Shown here piece after piece: positions 8,910-17,119 of a DNA stretch of 64,000 nucleotides. Source of the stretch: Phenylobacterium hankyongense (GTDB lineage Bacteria; Pseudomonadota; Alphaproteobacteria; Caulobacterales; Caulobacteraceae); the NCBI RefSeq assembly GCF_003254505.1, contig NZ_QFYP01000001.1:666001-730000 (forward strand), written 5' to 3'. The first letter of the stretch is position 1, and each line of letters begins with the position of its first letter. The translations under genes were made by a program, and so were the position numbers. Below the pieces are notes generated by a model. The model did no database searches. It had not been told where the DNA came from and saw only the letters and a list, made by a program, of their open reading frames with translations.

Positions 8910-11900
8910 TCAGAAGTTGAACCGGATGCCGGTGGTGAAGTAGCGGCCCCTGGTGTCCCCGACCGCCGGGCTCGTCTGGCCGGGCGCGTTCGTCGGGGCG
9001 AGCGGCGAGATCGCAGGAGCCTTGTTGAAGATGTTGTTGACGGAGAGGAAGGCTTGCAGTTTGCGGCCGCCGCTCTCGAAGCGATACGTCAGGCCCAGGT
9101 CGTGGGTGACCATGGCCGGATAGTTGTCGCCGGCGAACACCTGGCCCAGCACGCCGGTGCCTTGGTGGTGGGGACCCGAATAGGTCGTCTGCCAGGAGGC
9201 CTTGAACGCGCCCAGGTCATAGTTGAGCATGGCCGTGGCCCGGCCGGTCGCGATGCCGTTGCCGGCCGCGTTCGTCGGGGTCGCGCCCGGGTTTGTGACG
9301 ATCAGCTGCTGCGGCGCATAGTTGATGATCAGCCGCATATCGAGGGCGCCGGGCAGGCTCTCGTGAATCCGCGCCAGGTCGAACCCGTAGCTGGCCTCGA
9401 CATCGATCCCCTCGTTCAACTGCCTCGAAAGATTGATGCTTTCGGTGAGGATCAGGGTCGGGAAGTTGGCCGCCGTGGTGTTGCTGAACGGCAGCGGCCG
9501 GACGATGGCCAGGCACTGCGAGGAGGTCCCGCCCGAAGTCTCGCAGTTGGCCAGCGCCGTTGTGGGACTGCCCCCGAGGCCCGTCGTGGTGGCGACCACG
9601 TTGGCGATGTTGATGTGATAGTAATCGACGGAAACCCGGAACCGAGGCAGCCACGCCGGCGAATAGACCGCGCCGGCGGTGATGGTGTCGGCCACCTCGG
9701 GCTTCAGATCGGGGTTGCCGACCTGCTCGCTCGTCACCGCCCCGGTCAAGCCGGTGTGCGGGTCGGTGATGGTCACGGAACCGAACGTCGCCGCCTGGAA
9801 CAGCTCGTAAAGGTTCGGCGCGCGGATGTCGTGCGACTGCGTGGCCCGGAAGCGCAGGTCCGTGATCGGCTGGTAGCTCAAGCCGACCTTCCAGGTCTTC
9901 GCCGATCCCGTGACGCTATAGTCGGTGTAACGAACCGCGGCGTCCAAATCCAAACTCTTGGCGAACGGCTGGTCCTTGAGCAGGGGAACCAGGGTTTCGA
10001 GGCTGACTTCCCACACCGATTCCTCGCCGTGCTGCGGCGCGACGGTGCCGTACAGGAACGGGTTGGTGGGGAGCGGCGCTTTCCCGAAGGGAGACGCCGC
10101 CGTGCTCCAGGTCGCCCGCAGGCCGGTGAGGGTGGGCGGGACGCCCGGATCGGCGCTCGTGGTCTCGTCCAGGCGCATGCTGCGCCATTCGACGTTGGAC
10201 GCCACGGAAACCGGGCCAGCCCAGTTGTTGAACGCCGTACCGGTGACGGTCGCCGACACGTCGTCCATCTGGTTGCGGGCCGTCCAGGACGTGTTCTGGA
10301 AAATATAGCTCAGCGCCGCGGGAGACTCGTTGCCGACGCCGAAGATGTTGAGGGGCACGCAGCCAGGATAGTGCGAGGCCGAAGAGGTGGTGCTGACCCG
10401 GCAGGCGATGCCGGTGGGGGTCTGCACGGCGTCCAGGGCGGCGTAGAGGTGCGAGGTGTTGATGTTGTTGATGCTGACCGAGTGGGTCCTGCCGTCGCCG
10501 TGCGCGTAGTAGACATCCCACGTGAAGGCGTCGTTCAGGAACTTGCCCTTCACGCCGGCGGACGCGGTGATGTCCTGCGTGTTCTGCTGCACCTGTCCAT
10601 CGAGGGCGAGGTCCTGCAGGAGCGAGCTCATGCCGAAGCTGCCGTTCGGTCCGATGAGCGCCTGGACGCTGGTCGGCAGATAGGCGTTGTTGCCGTAGAC
10701 CGTGGTGTTCAGGACAACCGAAGAGGATGTGAAGTTGGTCTGAGAAAATCCGGCGCTGACCTGGGCGTAGGCCGAGACGCCATGGCCGAGGTCATAGTCG
10801 AAGCGACCGAAGAGCTGATCGGTCTGCAGCGGCTTGAGCATCTGCATGTTGTAGTAGTAGGCGCCGTCGCCGCCGACCTGGAGGGTCGGGGATCCGGTGG
10901 CCACCCCGGGGGTGAAGGGCGCCAGCGTCCCGGCGCCGACGAACTGCTGGCCCTTCAGCGGTCCGCTGGTGATGTACCCGCCGAAGGCCGTGGTCGCCAG
11001 CCGCAGGTTGTTCTGCAAGGTGTAGGGATTGGCGGCGGTGCCCGCGCCGGTATAGCCCTGATCGGAGGAGGCGAAGCTGCGGGCGGACTGATCCAGGCCG
11101 TCTTGCGTGGAGTGCTGGTAGCTGAAAAGCACATGGCCCGCGCCGAACACCGGAGCGCCCACGGCAAAGCCAGCCCGCGACGAGGGCGCGTCGCCATAGG
11201 TCGATACGCCGCCCTGGAGGACGCCTTTGACCCCGGTGAACTTCGTATCGAGGATGAAGTTGACCACGCCGCCGACGGCGTCCGAGCCATAGATCGCCGA
11301 GGCGCCGCCGGTGACCACTTCCACCCGCTGGGTCAGCATCTGCGGCAAGGTGTTGGTGTCGACCGTGCCGTTGTAGCTGGTCGGCGGAATGCGGTGCCCG
11401 TCCATCAGGACCAGGGTGCGCGCCGGCCCGAGCCCGCGCAGGTTCAGGAAGTTGCCGTTCACCCCCGTGGTGCTGTTGCTGTTGCTGTTTTGCGTGATCG
11501 AGCCGGTGAACTCCGGCAGCTTGTTCAGGGCGTCGGGGATGTTGGACGGCGTGGTGAGCTGGAGGTCGGCGACCGAGGCGACGGTGATCGGCGACGGAGC
11601 TTCGTAGCCATCGCGGATGATGCGGCTTCCGGTCACCGTCACCGAGCTGAGTTCGCCGCCGCTGTCGTCGGAATCGCCGTCATCCCGCTTCTCGACCGAG
11701 CCGGGCGCGGCTGCAGGCGCAGAGCCCCCCTCGAAGGCCCCGGCCTGGGCCACGCCGTCGTGGGCTTGCATGGCGATCGGCACGATCGGCGACGAGCGCT
11801 TCGGCGACATCGGAACGATGGTGACGGTGCTGCCCGACACCACGAACGAGAGCTCGGAACCCTTGAGCAGGGCGCTCAGCGCTTCGCGCGGCGTCATCCT

Positions 11901-12128
11901 GCCGCGCAGCGGCTGCGCCATCCTGTTGGCCACCACAGGAGCGGACGAAATGATCTGCAGGCCCGACTCGCGGGAGTAGAGCAGCAACGCCGTGTCGAGA
12001 GACTGGCCGGGAATCTGGAATTCCTGCTGCGCGTCGAAATTCACCTTCTGGGTGGCGCTTAGAGCCGGGCTCGAAACCAGGAAAACCCCAACAGCCGCAA
12101 CCCCGCACAGCATCGCACGACGAGCCAT
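8910..12128 (-). CDS. TonB-dependent receptor with N-terminal STN signalling domain
   Basis: A 1072-residue outer-membrane receptor. In order: signal peptide (about 1-25, ending ALSA), an STN (secretin/TonB) domain (about 35-95, with QSLDTALLLYSRESGLQI), a Pro/Ala linker, a TonB-box-like segment before VTVTGSRI, the plug (LNLRGLGPARTLVLMDGHR, RVEVVTGGASAIYGSDAVGG) and a long beta-barrel ending in Phe (GIRFNF). The STN domain means it signals through the FecR/FecI pair encoded just upstream. The large size and Asn/Thr/Gly-rich barrel resemble Caulobacteraceae receptors for plant-derived sugars or oligomers more than siderophore receptors, but the ligand cannot be read from sequence. The ATG at 12128 follows GGGAGGGAAC. 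Confidence 0.93.
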   Translation of the reverse strand: MARRAMLCGVAAVGVFLVSSPALSATQKVNFDAQQEFQIPGQSLDTALLLYSRESGLQIISSAPVVANRMAQPLRGRMTPREALSALLKGSELSFVVSGSTVTIVPMSPKRSSPIVPIAMQAHDGVAQAGAFEGGSAPAAAPGSVEKRDDGDSDDSGGELSSVTVTGSRIIRDGYEAPSPITVASVADLQLTTPSNIPDALNKLPEFTGSITQNSNSNSTTGVNGNFLNLRGLGPARTLVLMDGHRIPPTSYNGTVDTNTLPQMLTQRVEVVTGGASAIYGSDAVGGVVNFILDTKFTGVKGVLQGGVSTYGDAPSSRAGFAVGAPVFGAGHVLFSYQHSTQDGLDQSARSFASSDQGYTGAGTAANPYTLQNNLRLATTAFGGYITSGPLKGQQFVGAGTLAPFTPGVATGSPTLQVGGDGAYYYNMQMLKPLQTDQLFGRFDYDLGHGVSAYAQVSAGFSQTNFTSSSVVLNTTVYGNNAYLPTSVQALIGPNGSFGMSSLLQDLALDGQVQQNTQDITASAGVKGKFLNDAFTWDVYYAHGDGRTHSVSINNINTSHLYAALDAVQTPTGIACRVSTTSSASHYPGCVPLNIFGVGNESPAALSYIFQNTSWTARNQMDDVSATVTGTAFNNWAGPVSVASNVEWRSMRLDETTSADPGVPPTLTGLRATWSTAASPFGKAPLPTNPFLYGTVAPQHGEESVWEVSLETLVPLLKDQPFAKSLDLDAAVRYTDYSVTGSAKTWKVGLSYQPITDLRFRATQSHDIRAPNLYELFQAATFGSVTITDPHTGLTGAVTSEQVGNPDLKPEVADTITAGAVYSPAWLPRFRVSVDYYHINIANVVATTTGLGGSPTTALANCETSGGTSSQCLAIVRPLPFSNTTAANFPTLILTESINLSRQLNEGIDVEASYGFDLARIHESLPGALDMRLIINYAPQQLIVTNPGATPTNAAGNGIATGRATAMLNYDLGAFKASWQTTYSGPHHQGTGVLGQVFAGDNYPAMVTHDLGLTYRFESGGRKLQAFLSVNNIFNKAPAISPLAPTNAPGQTSPAVGDTRGRYFTTGIRFNF

Positions 12129-12199
12129 GTTCCCTCCCTCTTCTGTTTTTCGGAACCACATGGGGGGTCCGTTGGTTGTAAGACGTTTTGGTCAAGCTT

Positions 12200-12228
12200 T
12201 GCGGAAGTCGAATTTTCAACTTTCCGCA
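12200..12228. promoter_or_regulatory. Imperfect inverted repeat upstream of the TonB receptor gene
   Basis: TGCGGAAGT at 12200-12208 is mirrored by ACTTTCCGCA at 12219-12228 (one bulged base) with an AT-rich 10-base centre, about 70-100 bases before the receptor's ATG. It could be an operator or overlap the ECF-sigma promoter. A second hairpin (GGGCGG 12240-12245 with CCGCCC 12251-12256) lies between it and the end of fecR, so the receptor may be transcribed separately from fecI-fecR. Confidence 0.4.
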
Positions 12229-12269
12229 GCTCCGCACTTGGGCGGATCACCCCGCCCAGCGGCCCGCCG

Positions 12270-13436
12270 CTAACCGCGCGACGACCGTCCGCGGCCTTGA
12301 ATGGCAGGGAGCCACGCCTGCGGCCCGGGCGCCTGCGGCCCGGGCGTCGCCGACCACGAGGACCTCATGATCGGAACAGAGGCCGGGGTCTTGCGGCGCA
12401 ACACGAACTGACCGTCGTTGCTGAGTTCCACAGTCAGGGGGAAGGCCACCGGCAAGCCCAGGACCCAGGTGTCGGCGGCCTGCAGCTGGACCGTTCCGGT
12501 ATATTGCAGGTTCGCCAGGTCGGCGTCGGCCATGACGATCGGGGTGGTCGCATAGCGGTTCACGTCGTCGATCACCGAGCGCAGGCTGGCGTTGCGGTAT
12601 TCAAGCCGGCCTGAGGTCCAGGCCGCGCCACCCGGATCGTCGCTCATGGCCAGGATGAGGCGGGCGCCGTCGCGCTCCATCCTCAGGCGCTGGCCGGCGT
12701 GGATCTGGATCGCCGACCTGGCTGCCGGATCCTCGCGCACCGCATCGAGGTTCGGGTCGGGGGCGACCGACACGATGCCCTCGGTCACGGTCAGGGTGAC
12801 CGCGCGGCTTTCGATATTGACGTCGAACGCCGTCCCGACCGCGGTGAACTCGCCAAGCGGCGTATGCACCACGAAGGGACGCTGGCGGTCATGGGCGACC
12901 TGGAACAGCGCTTCGCCTGCATTGAGCCCCACGGTCCTTCGATGACCCTCGAAGGCCACCTTCAGGGTGGTCATGGCGCCGAGGCGGACGTGCGAGCCGT
13001 CCGCCAGCTGGGCCTCCATGTGCTCCGCCCGCTGGGTCTTGAATTGCTGGCTTGGATGGATACGGGCGTCGCTCCACAAGCCGCCGGCCACGGCCAGGAG
13101 CAGGACGGCGCCCAGGGCGGCGGCGACCGGCGAGATCAGCCTGAGCGCGCCTCGCTGCGCCTTGCGCCAACGGCCCACGGACAGGCTGACGCTATAGCGG
13201 TCGAGCGCCAGTTCCTCGGCGGTCGGTGCCTCGACCTCGGCCGACTGCATCAGCGCCCAAGCCGCTTCCACCCGCTCGTACGCCGCACGATGGCTTTCGT
13301 CCGCCTCCAGCCACTCGCCCCACGCCAGCAGATCCTCGCGCCCGACATCTTCCTGGAGCAGGCTGACGAACCATTCGCGCGCGCGGGCGTCCACATCGAT
13401 CTGCGGCCGGGTGAAAAATGCCTTCATCGCACTCAT
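12270..13436 (-). CDS. FecR-family anti-sigma regulator
   Basis: A 388-residue single-pass inner-membrane protein. The N-terminal cytoplasmic part (about 1-55, ARAREWFVSLLQEDVGREDLLAWGEWLEADESHRAAYE) is the DUF4880-type anti-sigma segment; a helix at about 100-120 crosses the membrane; the periplasmic FecR domain follows (about 135-235, THRTVGLNAGEALFQV-like, FTAVGTAFDV), then an STN-like C-terminal region (about 280-345). FecR relays the ligand-bound state of the receptor to its ECF sigma factor. Its ATG overlaps the sigma-factor stop codon (ATGA). The last 20 or so residues contain a short APGPQ duplication. Functional coupling with the neighbouring receptor is inferred from gene order. Confidence 0.9.
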   Translation of the reverse strand: MSAMKAFFTRPQIDVDARAREWFVSLLQEDVGREDLLAWGEWLEADESHRAAYERVEAAWALMQSAEVEAPTAEELALDRYSVSLSVGRWRKAQRGALRLISPVAAALGAVLLLAVAGGLWSDARIHPSQQFKTQRAEHMEAQLADGSHVRLGAMTTLKVAFEGHRRTVGLNAGEALFQVAHDRQRPFVVHTPLGEFTAVGTAFDVNIESRAVTLTVTEGIVSVAPDPNLDAVREDPAARSAIQIHAGQRLRMERDGARLILAMSDDPGGAAWTSGRLEYRNASLRSVIDDVNRYATTPIVMADADLANLQYTGTVQLQAADTWVLGLPVAFPLTVELSNDGQFVLRRKTPASVPIMRSSWSATPGPQAPGPQAWLPAIQGRGRSSRG

Positions 13437-14008
13437 GCCCGTCTGTCTTCGCGATCAAGCGCTTGCTGAACGTGCTCGATCGCACGCGCGAGATACAATC
13501 TGACCATCCTGTCGCTGACCCCCAGACGCTCGCCGATCTGGGCGGTCGCGAGATCCTCCTGGCGGCGCAGCAGGAACGCCTGGCGGCAGCGCGGCGGCAG
13601 TTCATTGAGCGCCGCCTGCACCAGATGCAGCTGCTGACGCGCGGCCAGGGCCGCCTCCTGCGCGCCCGCGCCCGAAGGCGGCTGTTCCTCCCCGGCCGGG
13701 AAGCGCGCCTGCAGGCCTTTGCGGCGCAACATGTCGGTCGCGACGTTGGACGCGATCCTGAAGAGGTAGGCGCGCAGGAACGACGGCTGGTCGGACCGGT
13801 CCAACTGAAGCAGGCGTACATAGGCTTCCTGGGCGGCTTCGCGCGCGTCCGCGTCGCTTCTCAGGCGCGCCCGCAGGAACCGGAGCAGGGTTTCGTTGTG
13901 CTCGCGGAACAGGCGTTCGACCAAACCGGGCGCAGGGCGGTCGCCGCCGGACGGACTATCGGCTTCCGCCTCCAGCTTGCCGATTTTCGGTTCAGCCCGA
14001 TTGGACAT
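13433..14008 (-). CDS. FecI-type ECF RNA polymerase sigma factor
   Basis: A 191-residue ECF sigma factor with region 2 (about 30-95: LVERLFREHNETLLRFLRARL, EAAQEAYVRLLQ, AYLFRIASNVATDMLRR) and region 4 (about 130-180: LNELPPRCRQAFLLRRQEDLATAQIGERLGVSDRMVRLYL). It should direct RNA polymerase to the receptor gene when FecR is relieved. It is the first gene of the sigma-FecR pair and overlaps fecR by four bases. The N-terminal 20 residues are variable and the start could lie a little downstream. Confidence 0.92.
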   Translation of the reverse strand: MSNRAEPKIGKLEAEADSPSGGDRPAPGLVERLFREHNETLLRFLRARLRSDADAREAAQEAYVRLLQLDRSDQPSFLRAYLFRIASNVATDMLRRKGLQARFPAGEEQPPSGAGAQEAALAARQQLHLVQAALNELPPRCRQAFLLRRQEDLATAQIGERLGVSDRMVRLYLARAIEHVQQALDREDRRA

Positions 14009-14175
14009 TCGCCCGCCCTTGTCGCGAGAGTTCGCTCGCTCGAACCTAAGACGTTCCAGGCTTCAAAACAGGAAATGGATAACGACAGAATCCCGGCGAA
14101 ATTCGCTGCAGGTGTTGCTGGAGCGCGCCGCTCGGCAACATGCGAGCCGGCCGGCTCGGCCAAATCCGAAAAAAC

Positions 14176-14250
14176 TGGAGCGGCCGGGGGGAATCGAACC
14201 CCCGACATTCAGCTTGGGAAGCTGACGTTCTACCTCTGAACTACGGCCGC
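14176..14250 (-). tRNA. tRNA-Gly (anticodon CCC)
   Basis: On the minus strand the sequence runs from GCGGCCGTAG (14250 downwards) to the encoded CCA (14178-14176). The acceptor stem GCGGCCG pairs with CGGCCGC, the D-arm is GTTCAGAGGTAGAAC, the anticodon stem-loop TCAGC-TTCCCAA-GCTGA gives anticodon CCC after the invariant T33, and the T-arm has GGTTCGATTCC. The 75-base length includes CCA. It reads GGG glycine codons. Confidence 0.95.
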
Positions 14251-14359
14251 GCCGGACCGCGCGGGGCGGCCGGGGGCGGAACATAGCGGCGCCGGCGGCC
14301 GGGGCCAAGGGGTCGGCGCGGGCTTCATCGAGCCGGGGCTTGGGCCTAGGCTCGCGGCC

Positions 14360-15151
14360 ATGTCCGAACCCCTCACCTACGCGCGCTACCTGGCGCTCGA
14401 CGACTTGCTCGCCGCCCAGCGGCCGCAGAGCGACCGCCACGACGAGATGCTGTTCATCGTCATCCACCAGGCCAAGGAGCTGTGGCTCAAGGAGATCATC
14501 CACGAGGTGAGCCTGGCCAAGCGGCTGGTGGTCGCCGGGACCCTGGAGCCGGCCTACAAGGCGCTGGCGCGGGTCAGCCGCATCCAGACCATCATGACCC
14601 TGTCGTGGGACGTGCTGGCGACCATGACGCCGGCCGACTACCTGAGCTTCCGTGAGACGCTGGGGACCAGCTCCGGCTTCCAGTCGCACCAGTTCCGGAC
14701 CCTGGAATACCTGCTGGGGCTGAAGGACGAGAGCTTCCTGCGCTTCCACGCCGAGCGGCCGGAGGCGCTGGCGCAGCTGACCGCGGCGCTGCACGCGCCC
14801 AGCCTCTACGACGACGCCATCGCCCAGATGCCGCGGCACGGGCTGGCGATCCCCGACGAGGTGCTGAACCGCGACGTCAGCCAGCCCTACCGGCCGTCGC
14901 CCGCGGTGGAGGACGCCTGGCTGGCGGTCTACCGCGACACGGCGAAATACTGGGAGCTCTACCAGCTGGCGGAGAAGCTGGTGGACCTGGACGACGCCCT
15001 GCTCACCTGGCGCCACAAGCACGTGCTGTCCGTGGAGCGGATCATCGGCGGGCGGCCCGGCACCGGCGGCACGGAGGGGGTCGGCTACCTGCAGAAGACG
15101 CTGACGCGGCGCTGCTTCCCCGAGCTGTGGTCGCTGAGGACGCGGCTTTGA
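14360..15151 (+). CDS. kynA: Tryptophan 2,3-dioxygenase
   Basis: A 263-residue cytoplasmic haem enzyme that opens the indole ring of L-tryptophan to N-formylkynurenine, first step of the kynurenine pathway. The family N-terminal pattern is clear: TYARYLALDDLLAAQ, then HDEMLFIVIHQAKELWLKEIIHE (with the active-site His), later FRETLGTSSGFQSHQFRTLEYLLG, and near the end the RIIGGRPGTGGTEGVGYL substrate-binding loop. Length is typical for bacterial enzymes. It overlaps the next gene by four bases and forms a kynA-kynU operon; I see no kynurenine formamidase (kynB) here. Confidence 0.96.
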   Translation: MSEPLTYARYLALDDLLAAQRPQSDRHDEMLFIVIHQAKELWLKEIIHEVSLAKRLVVAGTLEPAYKALARVSRIQTIMTLSWDVLATMTPADYLSFRETLGTSSGFQSHQFRTLEYLLGLKDESFLRFHAERPEALAQLTAALHAPSLYDDAIAQMPRHGLAIPDEVLNRDVSQPYRPSPAVEDAWLAVYRDTAKYWELYQLAEKLVDLDDALLTWRHKHVLSVERIIGGRPGTGGTEGVGYLQKTLTRRCFPELWSLRTRL

Positions 15152-16308
15152 GCGACTTCAAGCGGCTGTTCTCGCGGGCGCTGGCGGCGGCGCCCGGGCG
15201 GCTGCACATGGCCGCGCACAGCCACCACCTGTGGCCCGACGCCACCTATGACGCCCAGGTCGAAGCCTGGGAGGACGCCGCGCGGCTGGCCGACCGCAAG
15301 TGGGACAAGGCGCTGGGCGAGGTCTGGCCGGCCGCCCAGGGCCTGGTGGCGCGCGAGCTCGGCCTGCCGTCGCCGCAGAGCGTGGTGTTCGCGCCCAACA
15401 CCCACAGCCTCCTGGTGGCGCTGGTGTCGGCGGTGGAGGGGCGGCCGGTGCGGGTGCTGGCCAGCGACGGCGAGTTCCATTCCTTCCGCCGCCAGGCCGC
15501 GCGCTGGGCGGAGACCGGCGCGGTCGCGCTGGAGCTGGTGGCCGCCGAGCCGTTCGCCACCTTCCCGCAGCGGTTCGCTGCGCGCGCCCGCTCGGGCGGC
15601 TTCGACCTGATCTTCGTCAGCCAGGTGTTCTTCCGCACCGGGGCGGTGTTCGAAGACGTCTGGGCGCTGGCCGAGCTGTCGCGGCCGCAGGGACCGTGGC
15701 TGGTGGTGGACGGTTACCACGGCTTTCGCGCCGTCCCGACCGACCTGGCGGCCGTCGCCGACCGCTGCTTCTACCTGGCCGGCGGCTACAAGTACGCCAT
15801 GGCCGGGGAAGGCGCGGCCTTCCTGCACGCCCCGCCGGGCTTCGCCCCGCGGCCGGCGGTGAGCGGCTGGTACGCGGAGTTCGGCGAGCTGGAGGGGCCG
15901 GCGGGCGGCGTCGGCTACGCCCGCGACGCCACCCGGTTCCTGGGTTCGACCTTCGACCCGTCCGGCCTCTACCGATTCGTGGCGGCGGGGCGGATGCTGG
16001 AGCGCGAGGGGCTGACGACCGCGGCGATCGCGGCGCACGTCGCGGCGCTGCAGGAGGGCCTGGTGGCGCGCATCGCGGCCGGAGCGGCCGGGCGGCTGGC
16101 CGAGGCGGAACTGCTCAATCCGCTGGACGGGCGGCCGCACGCTCGGTTCCTGGCCTTCCGCCATCCCGAGGCCCAGGCCTGGAAGGCGGCGCTGATGGCC
16201 GCCGAGGTGGTCACCGACGTGCGCGACGACGTGCTGCGGGTGGGGCTGTCGCTCTATCACGAGGCGGCCGACCTCGAGCGGTTCTGCGCCGCCTGCCGGG
16301 CGCTGTGA
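15148..16308 (+). CDS. kynU: Class V aminotransferase-fold PLP enzyme, probable kynureninase
   Basis: A PLP-dependent fold-type I enzyme (about 386 residues). The PLP-phosphate/cofactor region VVDGYHGF and the Schiff-base Lys in FYLAGGYKYAMAGEG (about residue 215) are visible. Coupling to kynA points to kynureninase, which cleaves (hydroxy)kynurenine to (hydroxy)anthranilate and alanine. The motifs differ somewhat from textbook kynureninases (no WCSYKYLNGGPG-like block), so it belongs to a divergent branch and another class V activity cannot be excluded. Start choice: TTG at 15148 overlaps the kynA stop as TTGA; a GTG at 15127 is the alternative and would give a 25-base overlap. Confidence 0.8.
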   Translation: MSDFKRLFSRALAAAPGRLHMAAHSHHLWPDATYDAQVEAWEDAARLADRKWDKALGEVWPAAQGLVARELGLPSPQSVVFAPNTHSLLVALVSAVEGRPVRVLASDGEFHSFRRQAARWAETGAVALELVAAEPFATFPQRFAARARSGGFDLIFVSQVFFRTGAVFEDVWALAELSRPQGPWLVVDGYHGFRAVPTDLAAVADRCFYLAGGYKYAMAGEGAAFLHAPPGFAPRPAVSGWYAEFGELEGPAGGVGYARDATRFLGSTFDPSGLYRFVAAGRMLEREGLTTAAIAAHVAALQEGLVARIAAGAAGRLAEAELLNPLDGRPHARFLAFRHPEAQAWKAALMAAEVVTDVRDDVLRVGLSLYHEAADLERFCAACRAL

Positions 16309-16375
16309 GTTCGCGTTGACGCCGGCCGCGCCCGGCCGCACCATCGGTTCGAACAGCTGTATGAAGGAGGCCGAG

Positions 16376-16960
16376 ATGGCCGACGGCGAGACGCTCGACC
16401 GCGCCCGGTTCACGGCGATGACCGAGGGCACGCAGGAAGACTGGATGGCGATCGTCCGCGCCGCCGCCCCGCACCGCACCGAGCTGCCCGACCGGATCCT
16501 GTCGCACCTGAACATGCTGAAGGGCGACCACGGCGGCTTCTCCGTGGACCGGCTGGAGCACTCGCTGCAGACCGCCACCCGCGCCTTCAAGGACGGCCGC
16601 GACGAGGAATACGTGGTCTGCGCCCTGATCCACGACATCGGCGACATCCTGGGCCCGGCCAACCATGCCGAGGTGGGCGCGGTGATCCTGCGGCCCTACG
16701 TGTCGGAACAGAACCACTGGATGATGGACAAGCACGGCATCTTCCAGGGCTATTACTTCTTCCATTACCTGGGCTTGGACCGCGACCTGCGCGACCAGTA
16801 CCGCGGCCACCCGCACTTCGAGTACTGCGCGCAGTTCTGCCACCTCTACGACCAGAACTCGTTCGATCCCGACTACGAGTCCATGCCGCTGGAGGCCTTC
16901 GAGCCGATGCTGCGCCGCGTGCTCGCCGCGCCGAAGCAGTCGATCTACAAGGCGGACTGA
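16376..16960 (+). CDS. HD-domain protein (PhnZ/MIOX-like or predicted phosphohydrolase)
   Basis: A 194-residue protein with an HD metal-binding signature: His62 in RLEHSLQTATRA, His86-Asp87 in ALIHDIGD, His97 in ANHAEVGA, and a later HLYDQ (about 156-160). The pattern LEHSLQTA/ALIHDIGD followed by NHAEVGA, and the length, resemble the COG4341-type predicted HD phosphohydrolases, related to the oxygenase PhnZ and myo-inositol oxygenase; these use two metal ions. Substrate unknown. The ATG at 16376 is chosen because AAGGAGG (16364-16370) sits five bases before it. Its 3' end abuts a long palindromic repeat. Confidence 0.75.
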   Translation: MADGETLDRARFTAMTEGTQEDWMAIVRAAAPHRTELPDRILSHLNMLKGDHGGFSVDRLEHSLQTATRAFKDGRDEEYVVCALIHDIGDILGPANHAEVGAVILRPYVSEQNHWMMDKHGIFQGYYFFHYLGLDRDLRDQYRGHPHFEYCAQFCHLYDQNSFDPDYESMPLEAFEPMLRRVLAAPKQSIYKAD

Positions 16961-16962
16961 TC

Positions 16963-17116
16963 GCTCCTCCCCTGTCGCGCAGACGACGGGGGAGGTGGCG
17001 CGCCCCGCAGAGGGCGTGACGGAGGGGGCGAGCGACCGCACCGTGCGAACCCGCGCCCCCTCCACCATGCCCTCTGTGGGGCATGGTCCCCCTCCCCCGT
17101 TCTACGGGGGAGGAGC
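16963..17116. repeat. Long palindromic intergenic repeat, family 1, copy A
   Basis: About 154 bases bounded by GCTCCTCCC and GGGGGAGGAGC, filling the gap between two convergent genes. The left half (GGGGGAGGTGGCGC..., GCAGAGGGCGTG...) is nearly the reverse complement of the right half (...CATGCCCTCTG, GGGGCATGGTCC), and there are smaller hairpins inside. A near-identical copy is at 60929-61076, and diverged copies lie at 55761-55890 and 59484-59515. Probably a mobile or amplified REP/MITE-like element that may act as a bidirectional terminator. Confidence 0.85.
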
Positions 17117-17119
17117 TAG

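Noticed and set aside
8832..12062. Very long plus-strand open frame
   Set aside because: Composition (Arg/Gly/Val/His) is typical of a shadow frame in GC-rich DNA; the opposite strand encodes a complete TonB receptor.
16961..17119. CRISPR-like array
   Set aside because: The repeats are one inverted pair and inner hairpins rather than regularly spaced direct repeats with unique spacers; no cas genes are present.
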